Source of the DNA: Streptomyces sp. Go-475
Lineage (GTDB): Bacteria; Actinomycetota; Actinomycetes; Streptomycetales; Streptomycetaceae
DNA: 64,000 nucleotides
Assembly: GCF_003330845.1 (NCBI RefSeq)
Contig: NZ_CP026121.1
Coordinates: 5,871,501 to 5,935,500 of the forward strand
Direction: 5' to 3'
This document shows positions 48,531-56,640 of this stretch, piece by piece; position 1 is the stretch's first letter; the number at the start of each line of letters is the position of its first letter. Both the position numbers and the translations under genes were made by a program. The notes below the pieces were generated by a model that saw only the letters and a list, made by a program, of their open reading frames with translations, searched no databases and had not been told where the DNA came from.

Positions 48531-48971
48531 TCAGTGCTCAGGTGACTCAACAGGCGCCGAAGTGACCAGTTCTGTCAGGACGCCATGGCAGTCCTTGGGG
48601 TGCAGGAAGGTGATCCGTGACCCCATGGAACCGCGTCGGGGCTCTTCGTACAGCACGCGCACGCCCTTGTCGCGGATGTCCGCGGACTCGGCGTCCACGT
48701 CCGCCGTGCCGAAGGCGATGTGGTGGACGCCCTCCCCGTTCTTCGCCAGCCACTTCGCGACGGTGGAGTCCTCGCGGGTCGGCTCCAGAAGCTGCAGGTA
48801 GGAGGCGCCGCCGTCGGACGTCTCGTTGATCTTGAGCATGGCCTCGCGCACGCCCTGCTCCTCGTTGACCTCGGAGTGGAACACCTCGAAGCCGTAGGTG
48901 GCACGGTAGAACTCGACGGTCTTGTCGAGGTCGAAACAGGCGATTCCGATGTGGTCGATTCGCGTCAGCAT
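48531..48971 (-). CDS. mce: Methylmalonyl-CoA epimerase
   Basis: Interconverts (R)- and (S)-methylmalonyl-CoA in the propionyl-CoA to succinyl-CoA route, which also supplies polyketide extender units. It has 146 residues of the vicinal-oxygen-chelate fold. Metal ligands sit in RIDHIGIACFDLD (His), the mid Gln-containing YLQLLEP segment, GVHHIAFGT and the closing RVLYEEPRRGS. It is divergent from the thiolase gene, and MeaB follows further on, so the three probably act in the same acyl-CoA network. Confidence 0.93.
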   Translation of the reverse strand: MLTRIDHIGIACFDLDKTVEFYRATYGFEVFHSEVNEEQGVREAMLKINETSDGGASYLQLLEPTREDSTVAKWLAKNGEGVHHIAFGTADVDAESADIRDKGVRVLYEEPRRGSMGSRITFLHPKDCHGVLTELVTSAPVESPEH

Positions 48972-49119
48972 GGATTCAGTGCAGCGCTCCCGGGGTGGTT
49001 ACGCAACGTGCGCGCGATCACACCGACAGCCCGATGACGGGGTGGAGTACCGGTCAGTACATTCGAAGTAAACCCTCGTTCACTCCTCGGCTGTGCAGCC
49101 GGTAAGGGGATCGCAGCTC

Positions 49120-50319
49120 ATGTCTTCTGCTACGACCAGCTCGGTGATCGTCTCGGGCGCGCGTACGCCCATGGGGCGGTTGCTCGGATCGCTGAAGTCC
49201 TTCTCCGGAGCCGATCTCGGCGGCTTCGCGATCAAGGCCGCCCTCGACCGTGCGGGGATCGGTGGCGACCAGGTGCAGTACGTGATCATGGGTCAGGTGC
49301 TCCAGGCCGGGGCCGGGCAGATCCCGGCGCGCCAGGCCGCGGTCAAGGCGGGCATCCCGATGAACGTGCCGGCGCTGACCATCAACAAGGTCTGTCTGTC
49401 CGGCCTCGACGCGATCGCGCTCGCCGACCAGCTGATCCGCGCGGGTGAGTTCGACGTGGTCGTCGCGGGCGGTCAGGAGTCCATGACCAACGCCCCGCAC
49501 CTGCTGCCCAAGTCCCGCGAGGGCTTCAAGTACGGCGCGGTCCAGATGCTCGACGCCATGGCGTACGACGGCCTGACCGACTCCTTCGACGGCGTCGCCA
49601 TGGGCGAGTCGACGGAGAAGCACAACACCCGGCTGGGCATCGGGCGCGCCGAGCAGGACGAGATCGCCGCGCTGTCCCACCAGCGGGCCGCCGCCGCGCA
49701 GAAGAACGGCCTGTTCGAGGCCGAGATCACGCCGGTCGAGATCCCGCAGCGCAAGGGCGACCCGGTGCTGTTCAGCAAGGACGAGGGCATTCGCGGCGAC
49801 ACGACCGTGGAGTCGCTCGGCAAGCTGCGTCCGGCGTTCTCCAAGGACGGCACGATCACCGCCGGTTCCGCCTCGCAGATCTCCGACGGCGCCGCCGCCG
49901 TGGTCGTGATGAGCAAGGCCAAGGCGCAGGAGCTCGGCCTGGAGTGGATCGCCGAGATCGGTGCCCACGGGAACGTGGCCGGGCCGGACAACTCGCTGCA
50001 GTCGCAGCCGTCCAACGCGATCCTGCACGCCCTGAAGAAGGAGGGGCTGGAGGTATCGGACCTCGACCTCATCGAGATCAACGAGGCGTTCGCGGCGGTG
50101 GCCGTGCAGTCCATGAAGGACCTCGGGGTGTCCACCGAAAAGGTGAATGTCAACGGCGGTGCCATTGCCCTGGGTCACCCGATCGGGATGTCCGGTGCGC
50201 GGCTCGTGCTGCATCTGGCGCTGGAGCTGAAGCGGCGGGGCGGCGGCGTGGGCGCTGCCGCGCTGTGCGGTGGCGGTGGTCAGGGTGACGCGCTGATCGT
50301 GCGCGTGCCCAAGGCCTGA
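49120..50319 (+). CDS. Acetyl-CoA C-acetyltransferase (thiolase)
   Basis: Condenses or splits acyl-CoA with CoA; acetoacetyl-CoA is the likely substrate. It has 399 residues from ATG 49120 (AAGGGGA upstream), preferred over a GTG 27 bases earlier. Catalytic residues are visible: nucleophile Cys in [11 protein letters not shown], His in [16 protein letters not shown] and Cys in [12 protein letters not shown]. It could feed the hydroxybutyryl-CoA dehydrogenase at 31866. It is followed by meaB, 49 bases away. Confidence 0.94.
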   Translation: MSSATTSSVIVSGARTPMGRLLGSLKSFSGADLGGFAIKAALDRAGIGGDQVQYVIMGQVLQAGAGQIPARQAAVKAGIPMNVPALTINKVCLSGLDAIALADQLIRAGEFDVVVAGGQESMTNAPHLLPKSREGFKYGAVQMLDAMAYDGLTDSFDGVAMGESTEKHNTRLGIGRAEQDEIAALSHQRAAAAQKNGLFEAEITPVEIPQRKGDPVLFSKDEGIRGDTTVESLGKLRPAFSKDGTITAGSASQISDGAAAVVVMSKAKAQELGLEWIAEIGAHGNVAGPDNSLQSQPSNAILHALKKEGLEVSDLDLIEINEAFAAVAVQSMKDLGVSTEKVNVNGGAIALGHPIGMSGARLVLHLALELKRRGGGVGAAALCGGGGQGDALIVRVPKA

Positions 50320-50368
50320 GTTTCGGTACGTCCCTTCCCGGTACGTCCCTGATCTGAACGGAGCTGTG

Positions 50369-51325
50369 ATGCAGGACGTCTCCACGCTGGTGGCCCAGGC
50401 CAGGGAGGGGCGGCCGCGGGCCGTCGCCCGGCTGATCTCGCTGGTGGAGGGGGCGTCCCCGCAGCTCCGGGAGGTCATGGCGGCGCTGGCGCCGCTGACC
50501 GGCGGGGCGTACGTGGTGGGGCTGACCGGGTCGCCGGGGGTCGGCAAGTCGACGTCGACCTCGGCGCTGGTCTCCGCCTACCGCAAGCAGGACAAGCGGG
50601 TCGGCGTGCTCGCCGTCGACCCGTCGTCCCCGTTCTCCGGCGGTGCGCTGCTCGGGGACCGGGTGCGGATGTCGGAGCACGCGTCCGACCCGGGCGTGTA
50701 CATCCGCTCCATGGCCACGCGCGGGCATCTGGGCGGCCTGGCGTGGGCCGCGCCCCAGGCGATCCGCGTGCTGGACGCGGCCGGGTGCGACGTGATCCTC
50801 GTCGAGACGGTGGGGGTCGGGCAGTCCGAGGTGGAGATCGCCTCGCAGGCGGACACGTCCGTGGTGCTGCTCGCGCCGGGGATGGGGGACGGGATCCAGG
50901 CGGCCAAGGCCGGGATCCTGGAGATCGGGGACGTGTACGTCGTGAACAAGGCCGACCGGGACGGGGCCGATGCGACGGCCCGCGAGCTGAACCACATGCT
51001 GGGGCTGGGGGAGGCGCGGGGGCCCGGGGACTGGCGTCCGCCGATCGTGAAGACCGTCGCCGCGCGGGGCGAGGGCGTGGACGAGGTCGTCGAGGCGCTG
51101 GAGAAGCACCGGGCCTGGATGGAGGAGCGGGGGGTGCTCGCGGAGCGGCGTGCCGCTCGCGCGGCGAGGGAGGTCGAGACGATCGCGGTGACGGCGCTGC
51201 GGGAGCGGATCGGGGACCTGCACGGGGACCGGCGGCTGGGCGCTCTGGCCGAGCGGATCGTGGCGGGGGAGCTGGATCCGTATCGGGCGGCTGATGAGCT
51301 GGTGGCGGGGTTGACGGAGGGCTGA
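50369..51325 (+). CDS. meaB: Methylmalonyl-CoA mutase GTPase chaperone MeaB
   Basis: G-protein that loads adenosylcobalamin and protects the mutase. It has 318 residues from ATG 50369 (GTG 50366 is only 2 bases from GGAG). The P-loop is LTGSPGVGKST, switch region DPSSPFSGGALLGDR, and VVNKADRDGAD specifies guanine. This family is also called ArgK or LAO kinase, an old misnomer. It works with the mutase, PduO-type enzyme and epimerase. Confidence 0.95.
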   Translation: MQDVSTLVAQAREGRPRAVARLISLVEGASPQLREVMAALAPLTGGAYVVGLTGSPGVGKSTSTSALVSAYRKQDKRVGVLAVDPSSPFSGGALLGDRVRMSEHASDPGVYIRSMATRGHLGGLAWAAPQAIRVLDAAGCDVILVETVGVGQSEVEIASQADTSVVLLAPGMGDGIQAAKAGILEIGDVYVVNKADRDGADATARELNHMLGLGEARGPGDWRPPIVKTVAARGEGVDEVVEALEKHRAWMEERGVLAERRAARAAREVETIAVTALRERIGDLHGDRRLGALAERIVAGELDPYRAADELVAGLTEG

Positions 51326-51376
51326 GCGGCGCCGACCGCGGGTGCGCGTCTTCGCCTGATCGCCGTGGGGGGGGTC

Positions 51377-51488
51377 GGGGCCGCGCCGGGGGGGTGTCCG
51401 TCCTCGGAACGGCGCGATGGGGCCGGACACCGACTCACTGGCGTTGACGCGCCAACCGCCGCGGGCGGACACCCCCCGGCACGGCCCC
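51377..51488. repeat. Long imperfect inverted repeat downstream of meaB
   Basis: Bases 51377-51400 and 51466-51488 pair over about 22 positions with one mismatch and one bulged G; 65 bases lie between the arms and contain smaller stems such as GGCGTTGACGCGCC. It lies in the 381-base spacer 51326-51706, where I see no gene. It may be a terminator or a structured RNA. Confidence 0.55.
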
Positions 51489-51585
51489 TTCCGTAGTACG
51501 GCGAGTGCGGGCGCGTCGTGGCTGCCGCCCAGCCGGCTGCCTTAGCCGCGGGCATGCGTGCCGCCAGGGGCGGCACGGGTGGGCG

Positions 51586-51630
51586 TGGGGGTCCCCCCTG
51601 CTCGAGCGAAGCCGAGAGCTCGGGGGAGGT
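51586..51630. repeat. Dispersed Streptomyces repeat (CTCGAGCGAAGCCGAGAGCT element)
   Basis: GGGTCCCCCCTG is followed by CTCGAGCGAAGCCGAGAGCT and GGGGGAGGT. This wording is one of the commonest intergenic repeats of Streptomyces genomes (from memory), with inverted ends that can fold. It is not part of any gene here. Confidence 0.7.
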
Positions 51631-51654
51631 ACCGCGTTGCGCCGGGTTGCGCAA

Positions 51655-51684
51655 CGCCCCGGCGTCAGCACGGACGCCGGGGCG
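51655..51684. terminator. Terminator of the PepSY gene
   Basis: CGCCCCGGCGTC (51655-51666) pairs with GACGCCGGGGCG (51673-51684), a 12-bp perfect stem with a 6-base loop, just beyond the end of the minus-strand gene that follows. Confidence 0.75.
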
Positions 51685-51706
51685 GTTGAGATCAGGCAGT
51701 GGGATG

Positions 51707-52354
51707 TCAGTCCTGGTCGTCGTCCTGGGCATCGGTACGGTCCGCCGTGACCTTGCCCGTGTTCAGGTCGATCTTCCAGTCCTGCTCGGCGCCGCCGGAC
51801 GTGTGGGTCTCGGCCTCCCAGGACTTGTTCCTGCCGTCCTCGTCCAGGTCGACGGACGTCACCACGCCCTTGCCGGCGGCAGCCTTCGCGGCCTCCTCGG
51901 CCGTCACCGAGGAACCCTTCAGGGCCGCCCGCACCTGCGCCGTGTCGTCCTCGTCGTCGGCGTGCGAACCGAGGACCTTGCCGTTGGACGGGTCGACGCT
52001 CACGCTGTGCCAGGTGTTGTCGCCGGACAGGACGTCGACCTTCCAGACCACCTTGGCGCTGTCGTCCTCGTCGTCCAGCTCGGCGGACACCGCCGTGCCC
52101 GACGTGTGCTTCAGCGCGGAGGCGATGGCCTCGGCGGCCGTGACGTCCGAGGAGGCCGCCCGCGCCGCGTCGTCGTCGCGGTCGTCCTGCGCGTCCGGGC
52201 CGTCCTGGTCGTCGTGGGCGTCGTCCGACAGCCGGGTGTTGGCCGCCTGCCGCGCCGAGCCCTCGTCGTCTCCCGTGGTCGCCAGGGCCGTGGCCGTACC
52301 GCCTCCGATCAGAGCGGCGGCGGTCACAGCGGCGATCACGATGTTGCGCTTCAT
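51707..52354 (-). CDS. Secreted acidic protein with two PepSY domains
   Basis: Has 215 residues, with a signal peptide (about 1-27, ending ATALA) and then an Asp-rich linker (about 40-65, DDAHDDQDGPDAQDDRDDD). Two PepSY domains follow: about 70-130 (VTAAEAIASAL, then VWKVDVLSGDNTWHSVSVDPSNGKVL) and about 148-208 (VTAEEAAKAA, then WKIDLNTGKVTAD). PepSY modules often inhibit proteases or bind partner proteins outside the cell. It is divergent from a two-component pair whose sensor also has an acidic patch, so the genes may sense the same external condition (possibly cations). Confidence 0.88.
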   Translation of the reverse strand: MKRNIVIAAVTAAALIGGGTATALATTGDDEGSARQAANTRLSDDAHDDQDGPDAQDDRDDDAARAASSDVTAAEAIASALKHTSGTAVSAELDDEDDSAKVVWKVDVLSGDNTWHSVSVDPSNGKVLGSHADDEDDTAQVRAALKGSSVTAEEAAKAAAGKGVVTSVDLDEDGRNKSWEAETHTSGGAEQDWKIDLNTGKVTADRTDAQDDDQD

Positions 52355-52416
52355 GCGGATTCCTCCCGAGTCGTTTCGTTTTCGACGTCTTCGACTCTGG
52401 CCGACCGAGGCTGAGA

Positions 52417-52452
52417 GGAACCTGAAACCCCCTGAAGGGATCTTCAGGTTCC
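52417..52452. promoter_or_regulatory. Operator-like inverted and direct repeats in the PepSY/regulator divergent region
   Basis: GGAACCTGAA (52417-52426) and TTCAGGTTCC (52443-52452) form a perfect 10-bp inverted repeat. A second CCTGAA at 52431 stands exactly 10 bases (one helical turn) after the first at 52421, the usual spacing for OmpR-type regulators. It lies between 52354 and 52471 and is the likely site where the regulator controls both directions. Confidence 0.65.
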
Positions 52453-52470
52453 CTTTGCCACTCTTTACTC

Positions 52471-53139
52471 ATGCGCCTGTTGATCGTGGAGGACGAGAAG
52501 CGGCTGGCCCTGTCGCTCGCCAGGGGCCTGACGGCCGAGGGGTACGCCGTGGACGTCGTCCACGACGGTCGGGAGGGGCTGCACCGGGCCTCGGAGGGGA
52601 CGTACGACCTGGTCATCCTCGACATCATGCTGCCGGGGCTCAACGGCTACCGGGTCTGCGCCGCCCTGCGCGCCGCCGGGCACGAGGTGCCGATCCTGAT
52701 GCTCACCGCCAAGGACGGCGAGTACGACGAGGCCGAGGGGCTCGACACGGGCGCGGACGACTATCTGACCAAGCCGTTCTCGTACGTCGTGCTCGTCGCC
52801 CGGATCAAGGCGCTGCTGCGGCGGCGCGGCGTGGGCGCGGGGGCCTCGCCCGTGCATGTGCACGGGGACCTGAAGGTCGACACCGCGGCCCGCCGGGTGT
52901 TCCTCGGTGAGGACGAGATCGCCCTCACCGCCAAGGAGTTCTCCGTGCTGGAGCAGCTCGTGCTGCGGGCCGGCGAGGTGGTGTCCAAGTCCGAGATCCT
53001 GGAGCACGTCTGGGACTTCGCGTACGAGGGCGACCCGAACATCGTCGAGGTGTACATCAGCACCCTGCGGCGCAAGCTGCGGCCGGGGCTGATCCGGACC
53101 GTGCGCGGGGCCGGGTACCGGCTGGAGACCTCGCCGTGA
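52471..53139 (+). CDS. OmpR-family response regulator
   Basis: Has 222 residues. The receiver domain holds the phospho-acceptor Asp51 (LVILDIMLPGLNG) and Lys in TKPFSYVVL. The C-terminal winged helix (about 125-218) has TAKEFSVLEQLVLRAGEVVSKSEI and YISTLRRKLRPG. The start ATG 52471 has no obvious ribosome site, so the transcript may be leaderless. Its stop overlaps the kinase start (GTGA), and the pair is co-expressed. Confidence 0.93.
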   Translation: MRLLIVEDEKRLALSLARGLTAEGYAVDVVHDGREGLHRASEGTYDLVILDIMLPGLNGYRVCAALRAAGHEVPILMLTAKDGEYDEAEGLDTGADDYLTKPFSYVVLVARIKALLRRRGVGAGASPVHVHGDLKVDTAARRVFLGEDEIALTAKEFSVLEQLVLRAGEVVSKSEILEHVWDFAYEGDPNIVEVYISTLRRKLRPGLIRTVRGAGYRLETSP

Positions 53140-54566
53140 GGCGGCTGTTCGGGTCCGTCCGGGCGCGGGCCACGCTGGCGGCGACGCTCGTGGTCGCGGT
53201 GGCGCTCGTCGCGGCCGGGGCCGCCGTGCTGCTGTCCCTGCGGTCGAACCTGATGGGCGAGGCCGGTACGCAGGCGGAGCGCTCCGCGCGGGCGGTCGCC
53301 TCCGAGCTCGCCGCCGGGACGCCCTACGACAAGCTGTCGGGACTGGACGGGGACGTCGGGCCGGTGCAGGTCCTCGACGAGGACAAGCGGCTGGTCGCGG
53401 TCAGTGAGGACCTGGAGCGGATCAGCGGTACGGACAGCGAGCGGGTGAAGGCGCAGCCGCCGGCCGCGGTGCCGCGCGGGGACGCCGACAACGACGCCGA
53501 TGACGACGCCGATGACTCCGGCTCCCGCGAGGCCCTCGAACCCGGGGAGATCTCCGGGGAGAGCGTCTTCCGGAACGGGTCGGCGACGGTCGACGGGGAG
53601 ACGGAGGACTACCGGTTCGCCGCCGTGGAGGTGGAGACCCACGACCGGGGGCACCTCAAGGTCTTCGCCGGTGCCCCGCTGGCCGCCGAGCACGGGGCCG
53701 TGCGGAGCGCGCTGACGGTGATGCTGATCGGGTTCCCGCTGCTGCTGGGCGTCGTCGCGGGCGTGACCTGGCTGGTCACCCGGCGGGCGCTGCGGCCGGT
53801 GGAGGGCATCCGGCGCGAGATGGCCGCGATCACCCAGTCCGAGGACCTCGCGCGGCGCGTCCCCGAGCCCGACACCCACGACGAGATCGCCCGGCTCGCC
53901 AGCACCACCAACGAGACGCTCGCCGCCCTGGAGAAGTCCGTGGAGCGGCAGCGGCGCTTCGTCGCCGACGCCTCCCACGAGCTGCGCAGCCCCATCGCCT
54001 CGCTGCGGACGCAGCTGGAGGTGGCCGCCGCCCATCCCGAACTGCTGGACCTCGACGGGGCCGTGGAGGACACCGTGCGGCTCCAGCGGCTCGCCGCCGA
54101 CCTGCTGCTGCTCGCGCGGCTGGACGCCGGGGAGCGGCTGGGCGACGCGAAGGTCGACCTCGCCGGGCTGGCCCGGGAGGAGGCCGAGGGGCGGACGGGC
54201 GTGACGGTGGACGCGGAGCCGGTGGAGGTGGCCGGATCGCGGGGGCAGTTGGGGCGGGTGCTGGCCAATCTGCTCGACAACGCCCAGCGGCACGCCCGGG
54301 AGGCCGTCACCGTGAGCGTGCGGCGGGAGGGGGACCGGGCCGTCGTCGGAGTGGCGGACGACGGGGACGGTGTGCCCGAGGCCGACCGGGAGCGGATCTT
54401 CGAGCGGTTCGTACGGCTGGACGCCGCCCGCAGCCGCGACGACGGCGGTGCCGGGCTGGGGCTCGCCATCGCCCGGGACGTGGCCGTACGGCACGGCGGC
54501 ACGCTGACGGCCGGGCAGGGGCCCGCAGGCGGAGCCCTGTTCGAACTCCGCCTGCCGCTCGCGTAG
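53136..54566 (+). CDS. Sensor histidine kinase with acidic extracellular patch
   Basis: Has 476 residues. Membrane helices at about 11-34 and 191-215 flank a ~155-residue extracellular domain. That domain contains the acidic run DADNDADDDADD (116-127), well suited to bind cations. A HAMP linker follows, then the H box ADASHELRSPIAS with phospho-His281, N box NLLDNAQRHA and G box GAGLGLAIARDVA. It works with the regulator upstream; the PepSY gene may be its target. Confidence 0.93.
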   Translation: MRRLFGSVRARATLAATLVVAVALVAAGAAVLLSLRSNLMGEAGTQAERSARAVASELAAGTPYDKLSGLDGDVGPVQVLDEDKRLVAVSEDLERISGTDSERVKAQPPAAVPRGDADNDADDDADDSGSREALEPGEISGESVFRNGSATVDGETEDYRFAAVEVETHDRGHLKVFAGAPLAAEHGAVRSALTVMLIGFPLLLGVVAGVTWLVTRRALRPVEGIRREMAAITQSEDLARRVPEPDTHDEIARLASTTNETLAALEKSVERQRRFVADASHELRSPIASLRTQLEVAAAHPELLDLDGAVEDTVRLQRLAADLLLLARLDAGERLGDAKVDLAGLAREEAEGRTGVTVDAEPVEVAGSRGQLGRVLANLLDNAQRHAREAVTVSVRREGDRAVVGVADDGDGVPEADRERIFERFVRLDAARSRDDGGAGLGLAIARDVAVRHGGTLTAGQGPAGGALFELRLPLA

Positions 54567-54596
54567 CGGCCGCAGGGCGCTGGCGGCCCGTCCCGG

Positions 54597-55073
54597 TTAC
54601 GGGCGCCCGCGCTGGCCGCGCAGGTGCTCCGCGATGGGCTTGAGGGCCTTGTCGAGCTCCGTCAGGGCCTCCGGGGAGAGCAGGTCGATGAAGTGCCTGC
54701 GCACGGACGCCACGTGGTGGGGCGCGACCTTCTGCATCGTCGCCATGCCGTGCTCGGTGAGGACGGCGTAGAGCCCCCGGCGGTCCGACTCGCAGTTCTC
54801 CCGCCGGACCAGGTTCGCGTTCTCCATGCGCGTGATCTGGTGCGAGAGGCGGCTCTTGGACTGGAGGGTGGCGGAGGCGAGGTCGCTCATCCGCATCCGC
54901 TGGTCCTCGGACTCGGAGAGGTTCACCAGGATCTCGTAGTCGTTCATTGTCAGGCCGAACGGCTGCAGGTCCTTCTCGAGCTGGTACGCCAACAGCCTGT
55001 TGACCTCCAGGTGGGTGCGCCAGGCGCACTGCTCCGCATCGGTCAGCCAGCGAGTGGCCGTCTCGGTCTCCAT
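54597..55073 (-). CDS. MarR-family regulator
   Basis: Has 158 residues. The winged-helix core reads FGLTMNDYEILVNLSESEDQRMRMSDLASATLQSKSRLSHQI and MENANLVRRENCESDRRG, typical MarR DNA-binding and wing regions. It is transcribed away from nothing obvious; a palindrome (55082-55098) sits just upstream of its start, where it could repress itself. The ligand is unknown. Confidence 0.9.
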   Translation of the reverse strand: METETATRWLTDAEQCAWRTHLEVNRLLAYQLEKDLQPFGLTMNDYEILVNLSESEDQRMRMSDLASATLQSKSRLSHQITRMENANLVRRENCESDRRGLYAVLTEHGMATMQKVAPHHVASVRRHFIDLLSPEALTELDKALKPIAEHLRGQRGRP

Positions 55074-55081
55074 GAATGAAG

Positions 55082-55098
55082 TCTACCTAAAAGGTTGA
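55082..55098. promoter_or_regulatory. Palindrome upstream of the MarR gene
   Basis: TCTACCT (55082-55088) and AGGTTGA (55092-55098) are an inverted repeat with one mismatch around AAA, 9 bases upstream of the MarR start and in an AT-rich stretch. Typical MarR self-regulatory sites have this size and place. Confidence 0.5.
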
Positions 55099-55133
55099 AA
55101 GGCGAACTAGTGAGGGTTTTCGTATGACGGCGC

Positions 55134-55162
55134 ACGCCTGCCGAACGTTGGTGCGCAGGCGT
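55134..55162 (-). terminator. Terminator-like hairpin after the AIM24 operon
   Basis: ACGCCTGC (55134-55141) pairs with GCAGGCGT (55155-55162) around a 13-base loop, 28 bases past the stop of the last AIM24 gene. Without a T-run it is a moderate candidate. Confidence 0.5.
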
Positions 55163-55189
55163 TCGATGTCACACTCCGCAGACTACCGC

Positions 55190-55990
55190 TCACAGCCCGA
55201 AGCGACGCTGGAGGTCGCCCAGCTGTCCGGGAAGACGCGGTACGCCGGACTGCCCGGCCTGGGGGCTGTGCGCCCCGCCGCCGGGCACGCCGGCCTGGTG
55301 CGGAACGGCTCCCGTGGCCTGCTCGGCCATCAGGGTCTCGGACGACTGGAGCAGCACCGTGCCGGCGCCGACGAACTCGAACTGGTGCTCCTCGCCGGAG
55401 GCCCCGCCGAGGCCCGTCAGCGCACGTAGACCGCCCATTACGCCGGTCATGTACCCGTGGTCGTAGTGGTGGCAGGGGGAGGGGCAGTCGGCCCAGCCGA
55501 CCAGGGCCTGGGGGTCGACCCGGATCGGGGGTTCCATGAACACCACCGGGCCGTTCGAGGCGGCCACGAACTTTCCGGTTCCGATGAGGGTCAGAAAACC
55601 CGGCACGATTGATTGCTTCAGTGCGAGAGTTGGCTGAAAAGCGAGCAGGTTGCCGGAGCGAATGGTCAGATTGCCGTCCTCGAGGTCGTACGAGTTCACG
55701 TCGAAGGCCCGGTCGGCGAGGAGCATCTTGCCCGAGCCCTCCGCCACGACCCAGTCGCTCGCGTGCAGAGGCGAATGGAAGGACGTACGGACGAGACGGT
55801 CCAGCCGGCCGTGTCCGACGCCGTTGAAGTCGATCGAGCCGTAGTAGGCGATCATCTTCCCCTTCTGCAGGAACCACTGGCTCCCCTTGAGCTCCACGCA
55901 GAAGGTGTAGGGATTGACGTTGTCGTCGGGCGGCAGCGTCGCCGGGTCGAAGACCGCGGGGCCGGCGCCCGGGGTTCCGTAGGTGCTCAC
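55190..55990 (-). CDS. AIM24-family protein, third gene of the trio
   Basis: Has 266 residues, the longest of three tandem AIM24 (TerD-unrelated beta-roll) proteins. The core has FLQKGKMIAYYGSIDFNG, EGSGKMLLAD and FVGAGTVLLQSSE, shared with its two neighbours. About 30 extra C-terminal residues are Gly/Pro-rich. Its ATG overlaps the stop of the second gene by four bases. Function of bacterial AIM24 proteins is largely unknown; the mitochondrial relative helps inner-membrane organisation. Confidence 0.88.
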   Translation of the reverse strand: MSTYGTPGAGPAVFDPATLPPDDNVNPYTFCVELKGSQWFLQKGKMIAYYGSIDFNGVGHGRLDRLVRTSFHSPLHASDWVVAEGSGKMLLADRAFDVNSYDLEDGNLTIRSGNLLAFQPTLALKQSIVPGFLTLIGTGKFVAASNGPVVFMEPPIRVDPQALVGWADCPSPCHHYDHGYMTGVMGGLRALTGLGGASGEEHQFEFVGAGTVLLQSSETLMAEQATGAVPHQAGVPGGGAHSPQAGQSGVPRLPGQLGDLQRRFGL

Positions 55991-56640
55991 AGCTTCTCCT
56001 CCGACGCCTGGACGTACACCGCACCGCTGCCGCTGAGCTCCAGCTGGAAGGCCTCGCCCGAGCCGCGGCCCACCATGTCCCGCCAGCCCAGGGCGGTGGA
56101 CAGCTTGTTGCGGACGTCGCCGTGGTGGGCGACGTAGGCCTGCGGGTCCACATGGACCGGCCGCTGGGGGGCGATCGGGATCTCGATCACCCCGCCGTGG
56201 GCCATGACCGCGACGGCCCCGTGTCCCTTGAGCGTGGTCGTGAACAGTCCCTGGCCGCTGACCTGGCCCCGGACCATGCCCATGACGCCGCCCTGCGAGC
56301 CGAGGAACATCGTGCCCTGCTGGAGCGTGCCCTCGAAGGCGAGCAGGCGGTCCGCCTCGACGTACAGGGTGTCGCCGGTGAGCTGGATGACCTGGACGTG
56401 GTGGCCCCCGTGCCCGAACAGGACCGTGCCGCTGCCCTCGACCGTCATCAGCGGCGTGTCCTCGTCGGCGACCCGGCGGCCGATCATCGACATGATCCCG
56501 CCCTGGCCGCCCATCGAGTTGGGCGTGAAGGACACCTCGCCCTGGTAGGCGAGCATCGCGCCGCGCTGACTGAACAGCCGCTGGCCCGGCGCGACCGTCG
56601 CCTCGACCATCTTCGCGTTGATCTCCCGGAAGGCCATCAC
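55987..56640 (-). CDS. AIM24-family protein, second gene of the trio
   Basis: Has 217 residues. The core reads RLFSQRGAMLAYQGEVSF and EGSGTVLFGHGGHHVQVIQL, then GQGLFTTTLKGHGAVAVMAHGGVIEI. It has no signal peptide or membrane helix. It overlaps both neighbours (ATGA), so the three are made in equal amounts and may assemble into one hetero-oligomer. Confidence 0.88.
   Translation of the reverse strand: MMAFREINAKMVEATVAPGQRLFSQRGAMLAYQGEVSFTPNSMGGQGGIMSMIGRRVADEDTPLMTVEGSGTVLFGHGGHHVQVIQLTGDTLYVEADRLLAFEGTLQQGTMFLGSQGGVMGMVRGQVSGQGLFTTTLKGHGAVAVMAHGGVIEIPIAPQRPVHVDPQAYVAHHGDVRNKLSTALGWRDMVGRGSGEAFQLELSGSGAVYVQASEEKL

Noticed and set aside
44228..48565. Plus-strand open frame of 1445 codons opposite scy
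   Set aside because: Leu/Gly/Arg-rich mirror of the repeated Ala/Glu/Arg codons of scy. Long open frames on the opposite strand are expected at this GC content and codon bias.
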